Part shown: piece after piece, positions 1 through 6,621 of the stretch
How the letters are laid out: each line of letters starts with the position of its first letter
Numbering within the stretch: the stretch's first letter is position 1
From: Actinomycetota bacterium
GTDB lineage: Bacteria; Acidobacteriota; Blastocatellia; Chloracidobacteriales; Chloracidobacteriaceae
NCBI GenBank assembly: GCA_013298335.1
Contig: JAAFHI010000021.1
Span: forward strand, 1-13,192
Length of the DNA: 13,192 bases
Reading direction: 5' to 3'
The notes under the pieces: generated by a model
Told to the model about the DNA's origin: nothing
What the model saw: the letters and a program-made list of their open reading frames with translations, nothing else
The model's database searches: none
Made by a program: the position numbers and the translations under genes

Positions 1-44
1 CTGACTGCTGGCTGCTGGCTGCTGGCCACTGACTACTGGCTACT
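1..44. repeat. Degenerate 7-bp tandem repeat array, partial
   Basis: Read on the minus strand, positions 44 to 1 split into six consecutive heptamers: AGTAGCC, AGTAGTC, AGTGGCC, AGCAGCC, AGCAGCC and AGCAGTC, followed by AG. The consensus is AG(T/C)(A/G)G(C/T)C. The array starts inside the stop codon of the upstream GH13 gene and continues past the left window edge, so its full length is unknown. It is not coding in the gene's frame, because the TAG stop (42-40) lies in its first unit. Short intergenic heptamer arrays occur in several bacterial groups; what this one does cannot be told from sequence. Confidence 0.8.
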
Positions 45-1458
45 CCCCGGTCACGTCAAAGCGAACCCGCATGATTTCAAGCGGCCCGAACGACTTGATG
101 ACATCGGCATGTTCGAGCTTCAAGGCGAGTTCATCCGGGTCGGACGCGATGCGATCACCTCCGTACCCCGCGATTCGCCCGGAATCCGTGACGATTCCCC
201 ACCCTTGCGGAATCGAGAACAGGGGATACTCCGGCACATGGAGCGGCGCTTCCCCAATTGGAATGGTCACCAGTTCGGCGGAATCGCCGATCCGACGCCA
301 GAAACTGACGGCATTGGGTAGATTCGACTCGGCGAATACGTAATCACCCTTTCGGAACATCGGATGACGGGCGAACGCGAGCAGTTCGCGGTAGTACTCC
401 CGGAGCGACTCGTCGGGTTCAAACGGCTCAAGCGGCTTGATGCGCTGCACCGGAATCTTCTCGGTCATGCCTTCCATCTGCCCCTGGTGAATCAGCGTCA
501 TGCCCGGCAGCAGGCACACCAGCGCCGCCGCGCGCCGGTTGGCGGTCCCCGGAAGCCGGGCGGCGGCCCGGTCCTCGTCGTGATTCTCGATGAAGTTGAC
601 CGACTGCTTGAGAAAATGCTCCGACGTATGCCGGAGGTGTTCAACCACGAGATTCGGCGAATTGACCTTGTGAAAGGCATCGAGCAGACGCTTGTGGTAG
701 GTAAAGTCAAAACCCAGACCAATCAATTTCGGCTCGGTGTCCCAGTAGGCTTCGGCGATGAACTGAAAGTCGGGGTTGACCCGTTTCGCGGCGGTAATCG
801 CGTCGTCCCAGAATTCGTCGGGCATGGCGAGATCGAATGCCTCGCGGCGAACCCGCGGATACCACTGGCGGCGAATCTGGTCGCGCAGCACGAGCATCGC
901 CATATCGCAACGGACCCCGTCGCACATCCCGGCCAGCCGAACCAGCGCCGCTTTCATGAAGTCGCGCAGTCCCTTCACCGTGTAATCGAGCTGGACGGTG
1001 TCGTTCCAGCCGGCGAAAAAGGGATCCTTGCCGTGGGCCAGCCGCCGTCCGCTCGGATGTTCGTAGTAATCGAGATCGAACTCCTCGCGCATCGCGTGGT
1101 TGCTGTTGATGAAGAATTCCGGATGGCGGTCGATGAGCGGGGTGTCGCGCGCGAGGTGATTCGGGATGAAATCCAGAATCAGCCGCAAGCCCTGTGCTTC
1201 CGCCCGTTTTCGCAGGCTTCGGAAAGCCGCTTCATCCCCCAGATCGGGGTTGAAAATATAATCGGGAATGGCGTAGGGCGATCCCTGGAAATCAGGGGCG
1301 TAGGTTTTTGACATCCGGGTGCCTTCGGGGCTCAGCGCCCAGACGCCCATGAACCAAATGGTGTCGAAACCCAGTTCCGCGTAATCGGAGAGCTGACGCG
1401 CGGAAATTTCATCGAATCGTTGCCCGTTCAAACGGGCGTTGATTTCGTACAGGAGCAT
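40..1458 (-). CDS. Alpha-amylase family glycoside hydrolase (GH13), cytosolic
   Basis: A 472-residue protein with the four GH13 signature regions in order: region I DFIPNH (96-101), region II GVRCD (181-185, with D185 as predicted nucleophile), region III FIAEAYW (E236 as predicted acid/base) and region IV ENHDE (291-295, D294 as transition-state stabiliser). These fit an intact (beta/alpha)8 barrel acting on alpha-glucosidic bonds. A shorter beta-rich region of about 90 residues follows. There is no signal peptide, so the enzyme should act in the cytosol, perhaps on glycogen or maltodextrin; the exact substrate and GH13 subfamily are not evident. The ATG giving MLLYEINARL was chosen because such a start is typical of the family. 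The frame stays open upstream to a TTG at 1554, directly against the rel stop codon, so a 504-residue form is formally possible. No Shine-Dalgarno precedes the chosen ATG. It probably depends at least partly on rel transcription. Confidence 0.88.
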   Translation of the reverse strand: MLLYEINARLNGQRFDEISARQLSDYAELGFDTIWFMGVWALSPEGTRMSKTYAPDFQGSPYAIPDYIFNPDLGDEAAFRSLRKRAEAQGLRLILDFIPNHLARDTPLIDRHPEFFINSNHAMREEFDLDYYEHPSGRRLAHGKDPFFAGWNDTVQLDYTVKGLRDFMKAALVRLAGMCDGVRCDMAMLVLRDQIRRQWYPRVRREAFDLAMPDEFWDDAITAAKRVNPDFQFIAEAYWDTEPKLIGLGFDFTYHKRLLDAFHKVNSPNLVVEHLRHTSEHFLKQSVNFIENHDEDRAAARLPGTANRRAAALVCLLPGMTLIHQGQMEGMTEKIPVQRIKPLEPFEPDESLREYYRELLAFARHPMFRKGDYVFAESNLPNAVSFWRRIGDSAELVTIPIGEAPLHVPEYPLFSIPQGWGIVTDSGRIAGYGGDRIASDPDELALKLEHADVIKSFGPLEIMRVRFDVTGE

Positions 1459-1469
1459 TTCAAATTTTA
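1459..1469 (-). promoter_or_regulatory. Possible -10 element for a leaderless GH13 transcript
   Basis: On the minus strand TAAAAT (1469-1464, five of six matches to TATAAT) ends five bases before the ATG at 1458. A transcript started from it would begin at or very near the A of ATG. No Shine-Dalgarno is seen and no good -35 hexamer lies 16-18 bases upstream, so this is only a suggestion. Read-through from rel is the main alternative. Confidence 0.25.
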
Positions 1470-1554
1470 GAAACTGGAGGTGGTTTTCGGGGAATGCCGG
1501 ACGAAAGGTACGTGAAGCCGGAAAGAAACGCCAGTTCAAATGGTGGACCGGCAA

Positions 1555-3765
1555 TCAGGCTTCACGACCGATTTCCACCACGCGCTCGACGTTGACCACG
1601 CCAGTGACGCCCCGAATCGCCTTCATGACGCGGTCGAGGTGCTTCGCGTCGTAGATATCGGTGGTGAACCCGATGAGGCCGCGACCGTCTTCGGAAACCC
1701 TGGCGTGCGATTCACGAATGTTGGTCTTGATATTCGAGACCGCCTGCGTCAGGTCCGCGAGAATGCCCTGCCGGTTTTCGGTGATGACCGAAATCTTGAC
1801 CGGGTAGGTGGTCGTTCCCTCGGTTTCAATGACCCAGTCCACATCGATGATGCGTTCGCTGTTGATCATCAGGTTCTGGGCGTTGACGCAGTTGGCCCGA
1901 TGGACCGCAATGCCCTTGCCCCGCGTGATGTATCCGATGATTTTTTCGCCGCGAATCGGATCGCAGCAGCGCGCCCGGAAAACCATGACCTCGTCGATGC
2001 CGCGCACCAGAATGCGGTCCGGTCCGAGCCGAAGGTACTTCTTGACGAACTTCCCGACCTCGTTGCCGACCTTGGCGAAGCCGTTGGCCGGAGTCTTCGC
2101 GCTTTCTTCCATCTCGGCCAGCTTGGCCGCCGGTACCAGTTTGGTCAGGATGTGCCGGGCGTCGAGTTTGCCGTACCCGATGGCCGCCAGCACGTCGTCG
2201 CCGCGCTGGAGACCGTAATCGGGAGCGATTTTCTGGAGGTCCGGACTGTCGAGCAGTTTCTTGGCGCTGAGTTTGAGCCGGTCGGCTTCCTTTTCGACCG
2301 CCTTGCGGCCAATCTCGATGGCCCGATGCCGTTCCGTTTCAATCAGATAACGCCGAATTCGGTTTCGGGCGCGCCCCGTCTGGACGAGTTTCAGCCAGTC
2401 GCGCGACGGCTTGCCGTTCGGCGACGTCAGGATTTCGACGACATCGCCGTTTTTCAACTGGTACGACAACTTGACCATGTTGCCGTTGACCTTCGCCCCG
2501 ACGCATTTCTGGCCGACATCGCTGTGGATGGCATAGGCGAAATCAATCGGCGTCGCCCCGCGCGGCAATTCGAGCACCTTTCCGCGCGGCGTGTAGGTAT
2601 AGACCTCATTCGGATAGAGGTTGATCTTGAGTTCGTCGAGGAATTCGCGGGAATCGGAGACGTCCTGCTGCCATTCGACCAGCCGTTTGAGCCAGGCGTA
2701 GGCTTCGTCGTCTTCCTTGACCGCCGAGCGGCCTTCCTTGTACTTCCAGTGAGCCGCGATACCCTCCTCGGCGATCTTGTGCATTTCCGCCGTGCGAATC
2801 TGGACTTCGAACGACTGCCCGATGTCGCTCACGACCGACGTGTGCAACGACTGGTAAAGGTTGTTGCGCGGGATGGCGATCCAGTCCTTGAAACGCCCCG
2901 GCACTGGTTTCCAGATGCTGTGGATGACGCCGACCGCCGCGTAACAGTCGCCGACGTCCTCGGTGATGACCCGAACCGCCAGCAGGTCGAACACCTGATC
3001 AATCGAAATGTTCTGGCGTTTGAGTTTGAGAAACAGGCTGTAGAGGCGCTTCACCCGACCCTGGATATCCACCACTTTCACATGGTTGGCCCCGAGTTTT
3101 TCCTCAAGGGTCTTGCGAATCTGGTCGAGGTGGTTTTCGAGCGATGCCCGACGCTGTTCGACAATCGTCTTCAGGTGCAGGAAGTCATCGGGATACAGAT
3201 ACTGGAAGCTCAGGTCTTCAAGTTCGCCGCGGACCTTCCCCATTCCCAGGCGGTGGGCAATCGGCGCGTAGATATCGAGCGTTTCCTGGGCCTTGGCCGC
3301 GCGCTTTTCCGCCGGCATGTGGTCCATCGTCCGCATGTTGTGGAGGCGGTCGGCAAGTTTGACGAGAACGACCCGGATGTCGTCCACCATTGCGAGCAGC
3401 ATTTTCCGGACGGTTTCGGCCTGCCGCTCCTCCCGTGAGGCGTATTCGATGTGGGAAATCTTGGTCAGCCCGTCGACGAGGTGGGCGATTTCTTGCCCGA
3501 ACTGCTCTTCGAGTTCGGACAGCGTGACGTGGGTATCCTCAACCACATCGTGCAGGAGCCCCGTGGTTACGCAGGTGACGTCCAGCCGCATTTCCGCCAG
3601 CAGGTTCGCCACTTCGAGCGGATGGGTGAGATAGGGTTCTCCGGATTTCCGGACCTGTCCCTTATGCATCTGCGCCGAAAGGAGATACGCCCGGCGCAAC
3701 ATATCCAGATCGGCGTTCGGATGGTAGGTTTCAACCTTCTCGGCTATATCCTCGAACCGAATCAT
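1555..3765 (-). CDS. rel: Bifunctional (p)ppGpp synthetase/hydrolase (RelA/SpoT homolog)
   Basis: A 736-residue long RSH protein that makes and degrades the alarmone (p)ppGpp. The hydrolase domain looks intact: YLTHPLEVA (45-53), HDVVEDT (72-78) and VKLADRLHNMRT (135-146). The synthetase domain has GRVKRLYSLFLKLKRQ (236-251), the basic RFKD motif (291-294) found in bifunctional enzymes rather than the acidic EFDD of E. coli RelA, NLYQSLHT (302-309) and EVQIRT (320-325). A TGS domain follows (about 387-447), then a helical region, a zinc-finger-like CC...H...C (C600, C601, H622, C626) and an ACT domain (about 655-730). Length and order match full-length Rel. The start at MIRFEDIAEK was chosen because GGAGG lies nine bases upstream; the longer frame to 3885 would run through the preceding terminator. 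It has its own candidate promoter and a GC hairpin touching its ribosome-binding site. GH13 follows 96 bp downstream. Confidence 0.95.
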   Translation of the reverse strand: MIRFEDIAEKVETYHPNADLDMLRRAYLLSAQMHKGQVRKSGEPYLTHPLEVANLLAEMRLDVTCVTTGLLHDVVEDTHVTLSELEEQFGQEIAHLVDGLTKISHIEYASREERQAETVRKMLLAMVDDIRVVLVKLADRLHNMRTMDHMPAEKRAAKAQETLDIYAPIAHRLGMGKVRGELEDLSFQYLYPDDFLHLKTIVEQRRASLENHLDQIRKTLEEKLGANHVKVVDIQGRVKRLYSLFLKLKRQNISIDQVFDLLAVRVITEDVGDCYAAVGVIHSIWKPVPGRFKDWIAIPRNNLYQSLHTSVVSDIGQSFEVQIRTAEMHKIAEEGIAAHWKYKEGRSAVKEDDEAYAWLKRLVEWQQDVSDSREFLDELKINLYPNEVYTYTPRGKVLELPRGATPIDFAYAIHSDVGQKCVGAKVNGNMVKLSYQLKNGDVVEILTSPNGKPSRDWLKLVQTGRARNRIRRYLIETERHRAIEIGRKAVEKEADRLKLSAKKLLDSPDLQKIAPDYGLQRGDDVLAAIGYGKLDARHILTKLVPAAKLAEMEESAKTPANGFAKVGNEVGKFVKKYLRLGPDRILVRGIDEVMVFRARCCDPIRGEKIIGYITRGKGIAVHRANCVNAQNLMINSERIIDVDWVIETEGTTTYPVKISVITENRQGILADLTQAVSNIKTNIRESHARVSEDGRGLIGFTTDIYDAKHLDRVMKAIRGVTGVVNVERVVEIGREA

Positions 3766-3773
3766 TCCGACAT

Positions 3774-3795
3774 TCCTCCCGCGCGGAAGCCGCGC
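3774..3795 (-). promoter_or_regulatory. rel ribosome-binding site with adjacent GC hairpin
   Basis: On the minus strand GCGCGG-CTT-CCGCGC (3795-3781) is a perfect 6-bp inverted repeat with a three-base loop. It is followed at once by GGGAGG, with GGAGG nine bases from the rel ATG at 3765. A hairpin this close could restrict ribosome access. A second ATG, one base after GGAGG, opens a three-codon frame (ATG TCG GAA TGA) whose TGA overlaps the rel ATG; its spacing is too short for efficient initiation. Confidence 0.5.
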
Positions 3796-3814
3796 CAAGA
3801 CAATTGGGAGATGA

Positions 3815-3820
3815 AGTATA
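3815..3820 (-). promoter_or_regulatory. Candidate -10 element of the rel promoter
   Basis: TATACT on the minus strand matches the -10 consensus at five of six positions and lies about 50 bases before the rel ATG, between the upstream operon's terminator and rel. The hexamer 17 bases further upstream (TTTCAA) is a poor -35. A promoter is expected here because the terminator at 3863-3896 separates rel from the previous operon. Confidence 0.4.
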
Positions 3821-3858
3821 GGCGGCTTGGCAAGTTGTTGAAACCGGTTTGGAGCGGA

Positions 3859-3896
3859 AAATGAGACAGGCCGACGATTTCTCATCGGCCTGTCTC
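3859..3896 (-). terminator. Rho-independent terminator of the tonB-exb-TPR operon
   Basis: A perfect 12-bp inverted repeat (GAGACAGGCCGA at 3863-3874 and its complement at 3885-3896) encloses a ten-base loop and begins about 20 bases after the TPR gene stop. In the minus-strand transcript the stem is followed by ATTTTCC, a short U-run, while the plus strand has no T-run after the stem. It therefore appears to serve the leftward operon ending at 3918. Confidence 0.85.
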
Positions 3897-3917
3897 GAAA
3901 ACGTCGGACTGCGAACT

Positions 3918-4775
3918 CTAGCTTCCGCCCTGATTCAGTTCGGCGGCCGCGCGACGGTTCAGTTCCTGGAATTTCTCCATCGAAGCCTGACGATCCTTGT
4001 CGAGGGCCGCGGCCTTGGTGGCATCCGCTTCAACCTTGATCTGTTCCGCAATCAGAAGCCCGCGATAGCTGTAGGCATTCGTGTATTCCGGATAGGCGGC
4101 AATCGCCTGATCAATGAACTTGAGGCCGTTTCGGACATTATCGAGCAGGGCCTCGATGTCCTTCTTGTCCCACTGATCGACCTTTTTGGTTTCAGGCAAC
4201 TTGCCGGGGACCTGCACTTCGTACTTTTTGGAAATCTTGACGGCTTCGTTCCAGTAGGTCACGCCGATGCCATACAAACATTCCGATTTGGTGACCGGCT
4301 TCTGGTTTGCCAGTTCGGCCCGTTTCTGCAACCACTCACGAAAGCTATTCGTGTCATCAAGGGTCTTGTAGAGGTCGGCAATGAAGGCATAGGCCTGATC
4401 GCGATCCCGGTCCTTGATTTTCCCGTTGTACTTCGGATCAAGCAGGTCCTTGTACGCGTCGATGGCGGCTCGGGCGGTCTTCTGCTGTGAATCGCCTTCT
4501 TCACTGGCGACCCGCGAACGGAGCGCCGTGGCGTAAAAGAGGCGTGCCTGCATGAATTCCGGGTCAAGTTCCATCGCTTCCTTGAACAACCGCTCGGCCT
4601 GATCGAACTTGCCCTTGTTGAACTGTCGGGCGCCTTCGTTCAGACGGTCCTTGGCACGGAGCTTGTTGACGCACCCGGTCGTTCCAAGAACGCAGAAGCA
4701 CAGGGCGAAACCGACCAGCGCGGATCGCACCCAGGCGCGATGTGAATGACGAGATTGATTCGGCGTAGATTTCAT
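3918..4775 (-). CDS. TPR-containing lipoprotein of the exb operon
   Basis: A 285-residue protein with a basic N-terminus, a hydrophobic stretch (about 19-31) and a relaxed lipobox GTTGC, giving predicted lipidated C35. The residue after the Cys is Val rather than Asp, so outer-membrane delivery is plausible. Residues about 44-77 (RLNEGARQFNKGKFDQAERL and onward, ending in ELDPE) are a recognisable tetratricopeptide repeat; the rest is helical and hydrophilic and may hold more degenerate repeats, for example around the NAYSYRGLLIAEQ segment. It starts 13 bp after exbD2 without a clear Shine-Dalgarno, which suggests coupling to the upstream gene, and it is the last gene before the terminator. 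The context suggests an envelope partner or scaffold for the TonB-Exb machinery, but no specific function is known to me. Typical TPR periplasmic proteins such as YbgF/CpoB, found next to tol genes, are an analogy only. Confidence 0.85.
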   Translation of the reverse strand: MKSTPNQSRHSHRAWVRSALVGFALCFCVLGTTGCVNKLRAKDRLNEGARQFNKGKFDQAERLFKEAMELDPEFMQARLFYATALRSRVASEEGDSQQKTARAAIDAYKDLLDPKYNGKIKDRDRDQAYAFIADLYKTLDDTNSFREWLQKRAELANQKPVTKSECLYGIGVTYWNEAVKISKKYEVQVPGKLPETKKVDQWDKKDIEALLDNVRNGLKFIDQAIAAYPEYTNAYSYRGLLIAEQIKVEADATKAAALDKDRQASMEKFQELNRRAAAELNQGGS

Positions 4776-4788
4776 ATGAGTGCTTGGA

Positions 4789-5214
4789 CTAGTCGATGTT
4801 GTCGATTTGCAAACCGATGGGAGCGGCTCCCGCGCCCTTGGCGATGTCGATCAGCTTGACCACCTTTTCATACGGGATTTCACGCGGTCCCTTGATGAAA
4901 ACCGTCCGCAAGTCCGTGGCACGTTGGTCGATGGTCTTTTTGAGCGTGAGTCGCAGATTTTCGTCGGTCATTTCCTGCGAATTCAGCTTGATGAGGCCCG
5001 TCCGGTCAATCGTGATGACCAGACTCAGGCTGGTGTCAATATTCTTCTGTTGATCCGGCTTGGGCTTTTCCGGCACCTTGTTTTCAAAACGGTGCGGGTC
5101 CTTATGCTTGATGACCATGAAGATAATGATCATGACGAGCAGAACGTCGATGAGGGGCGTGATGTTGATATCCGGCTTCGCGCCCGTCTTTCCACCACCG
5201 GCTGACATTGACAT
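4789..5214 (-). CDS. exbD: ExbD/TolR-family protein, second paralog (ExbD2)
   Basis: A 141-residue biopolymer-transport protein with a short cytoplasmic N-terminus, one transmembrane helix (about 18-36) and a periplasmic domain. The helix carries INITPLIDVLLVMIIIFMV, with D23 at the position of the proton-responsive Asp (E. coli ExbD D25). The helix runs straight into a charged KHKDPHRF segment, unlike exbD1, where it ends in TPLLSQG. The periplasmic part keeps the usual pattern (LVITIDRTGLIKLN, TVFIKGPREIPYEKVVKLID). The start is supported by AAGGAG nine bases upstream; that site is the 3' arm of a perfect hairpin. It lies 65 bp after exbD1 and 13 bp before the TPR gene. Identity with exbD1 is low outside the membrane motif, so this is not a recent duplication. 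Confidence 0.92.
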   Translation of the reverse strand: MSMSAGGGKTGAKPDINITPLIDVLLVMIIIFMVIKHKDPHRFENKVPEKPKPDQQKNIDTSLSLVITIDRTGLIKLNSQEMTDENLRLTLKKTIDQRATDLRTVFIKGPREIPYEKVVKLIDIAKGAGAAPIGLQIDNID

Positions 5215-5223
5215 GACTCGTTA

Positions 5224-5270
5224 CTCCTTTGTGTGAAAGGAGACCGTCCGACGATTCCGACGAACGGTCT
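5224..5270 (-). promoter_or_regulatory. Tandem hairpins in the exbD1-exbD2 spacer, one sequestering the exbD2 Shine-Dalgarno
   Basis: In transcript order the first hairpin spans 5270-5241: a 7-bp stem, AGACCGT paired with ACGGTCT, and an interior that can add short CG pairs. The second spans 5242-5224: CTCCTTT-CACAC-AAAGGAG, a perfect 7-bp stem with a five-base loop. Its 3' arm is the exbD2 Shine-Dalgarno. The two structures share two bases (5241-5242), so they compete slightly or stack. Neither is followed by a long T-run, so control of translation or of mRNA stability is more likely than termination. Confidence 0.6.
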
Positions 5271-5279
5271 TCTCACATC

Positions 5280-5717
5280 TCATTTCCCAGCTTTTGTCTT
5301 GCGCTTTTCCGTCACCAACCCGATACGGTCAATGCCGGCATTCCGGATGGCGTCGATCGTCTGAACCACGTCCCCATAGGCAACGCTCTTGTCACCCCGG
5401 ATATAGACGATGCGATCTTCGGCTTTCTTGTCCTTCATCAGCCGCTTGATCTTTTCGACCAGATCGGCTCGAGGAATTGGTTCCTTGCCCACGAAATACT
5501 GATCCTTGGCCGGGATCGAAATCACGACTGAACTGTCCTTCGTGATGTTGGGATCCTCTTCGGGATTATCGTTTTCCGGAAGGGTGACATTGATTCCTTG
5601 AGACAGGAGCGGTGTCACCACCATGAAGATGATGAGGAGCACCAACATGATGTCAACCATCGGAGTGACGTTGATCTCGTTGTTGTACTCGCTATCGCTG
5701 CCTACGGACATGCTCAT
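5280..5717 (-). CDS. exbD: ExbD/TolR-family protein, first paralog (ExbD1)
   Basis: A 145-residue single-pass protein with the canonical membrane segment INVTPMVDIMLVLLIIFMVV (about 15-34); D22 is the conserved proton-linked Asp. A periplasmic domain follows with VVISIPAKDQYFVG and RIVYIRGDKSVAYGDVVQTI, the usual ExbD/TolR fold signature. With ExbB it should form the proton-driven stator that energises TonB. The start lies three bases after the exbB stop, which implies translational coupling; GGGGAG lies 11 bases upstream. The first residues, MSMS, match the start of ExbD2, although the rest has diverged. A TolR role is possible in principle, but the tonB neighbour favours ExbD. Confidence 0.94.
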   Translation of the reverse strand: MSMSVGSDSEYNNEINVTPMVDIMLVLLIIFMVVTPLLSQGINVTLPENDNPEEDPNITKDSSVVISIPAKDQYFVGKEPIPRADLVEKIKRLMKDKKAEDRIVYIRGDKSVAYGDVVQTIDAIRNAGIDRIGLVTEKRKTKAGK

Positions 5718-5720
5718 GGC

Positions 5721-6488
5721 TTATCGCGCTCCCCGACGCTTCAAGAAGTAGTCAATCAGTTCGGACGAAGAGTTTTCCATCTCGACACTGAAAGCTTCAA
5801 CCTTGCTGGTGAAGTAGTTGAACATCCACACAGCGGGAACGGCCACGACGAGACCGAAGGCGGTTTCGACCAGCGCTTCCGAGATTCCGCCCGCGACCGC
5901 GCCGATACCGGCGCCTTCAGCGGCCTTCATTCCCTGGAACGCGTTGATGATGCCGACCACCGTTCCGAACAGTCCCACGAAGGGAGCGGTCGAACCGATC
6001 GTCGCCAGACCCGAAAGTCCGCGCTTGAATTCGGCCATCTTGACGGCGATGGCGCGCTGGAGCGCCCGCTTCGAAGCATCGATGACTTCGCCGGAAAGTT
6101 CCGGATTGGACTGATGCGCGCGGAATTCCTGAAGACCGGCGTTCACGACCACCGCGAGGTGGCTCTTCTTGTGACGGTCGGAAATGTTGATGGCTTCCTC
6201 GATGCGATCGTCCTTGAGCGCCTGGGCGACTTTCGGAGCGAACTCACGGGACTGGTTCTTGGCTGCGTTGTAGGTCAGAAAACGCTCGACCATGATGGCG
6301 ATTGAATACACCGACATCAGGAAGAGGATGATGGCCACCGCCAGCGCCACCCCACCCATTTTCTTGATCATCCCGAGCAGGGAGAAGTCATCGACGGGTG
6401 CGCCACCAGCGGCGGGTGCGCCTTCCGGACCGAACATGAAAATGGCCTGTGTCAGGAACAGACCGAACTTTGCAAAAAGCAGCGTCAT
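5721..6488 (-). CDS. exbB: ExbB/TolQ/MotA-family proton channel subunit
   Basis: A 255-residue inner-membrane protein. It has a hydrophobic N-terminus (1-20), a Gly/Ala/Pro linker, and three predicted transmembrane helices (about 45-66, 162-184 and 203-226) with a cytoplasmic loop between the first two. The family signatures are clear: TAPFVGLFGTVVGI (167-180) and ISEALVETAFGLVVAVPA (202-219). E204 lies where E. coli ExbB has its key channel glutamate (E176). It forms the pentameric channel around ExbD that turns proton flow into work by TonB. Start choice: GGAGG lies ten bases upstream of the ATG. It follows tonB by 133 bp, a spacer containing a hairpin, and is joined almost directly to exbD1. 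Confidence 0.95.
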   Translation of the reverse strand: MTLLFAKFGLFLTQAIFMFGPEGAPAAGGAPVDDFSLLGMIKKMGGVALAVAIILFLMSVYSIAIMVERFLTYNAAKNQSREFAPKVAQALKDDRIEEAINISDRHKKSHLAVVVNAGLQEFRAHQSNPELSGEVIDASKRALQRAIAVKMAEFKRGLSGLATIGSTAPFVGLFGTVVGIINAFQGMKAAEGAGIGAVAGGISEALVETAFGLVVAVPAVWMFNYFTSKVEAFSVEMENSSSELIDYFLKRRGAR

Positions 6489-6574
6489 GAGATGTTATCC
6501 TCCAAGAGAACTTGTCGTTTCCGATTGCTTCCCCTTACACGCTCAAGGCAGAGAGAAGCTTCAATAAATTTCGA

Positions 6575-6604
6575 GACGCCGTACCTCTGGTCGGCCACGG
6601 CGTC
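6575..6604 (-). promoter_or_regulatory. Intercistronic hairpin between tonB and exbB
   Basis: GACGCCGT (6604-6597) and ACGGCGTC (6582-6575), read on the minus strand, form a perfect 8-bp stem with a 14-base loop that can add a CC/GG pair. It begins 17 bases after the tonB stop and is followed by TCGAAATTTATT rather than a T-run. It may be a weak or partial terminator, or a stabilising end that lets tonB be expressed at a different level from exbB. I see no convincing separate exbB promoter. Confidence 0.5.
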
Positions 6605-6621
6605 ATCTGTACCTTCAGCGC

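Noticed and set aside
364..1311. 315-codon open frame on the plus strand opposite GH13
   Set aside because: Antisense shadow of a gene with all four GH13 regions; its sequence resembles no protein family I know.
2851..2877. Loss of the Gly in the NGYQSLHT synthetase motif of Rel (here NLYQSLHT)
   Set aside because: Long Rel proteins such as that of B. subtilis have NMYQSLHT at this place, so a non-Gly residue there is normal and does not imply lost synthetase activity.
1540..3438. 632-codon open frame on the plus strand opposite rel
   Set aside because: It lies wholly antisense to a gene with unmistakable RSH motifs. Its translation is an Asp/Arg/His/Val-rich mixture without domains, the usual product of codon bias in GC-rich DNA.
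3766..3885. Longer rel start adding 40 residues
   Set aside because: The extra part would run into the preceding terminator hairpin and through the candidate promoter and Shine-Dalgarno, and it does not resemble Rel N-termini. The ATG at 3765 has a well-spaced GGAGG.
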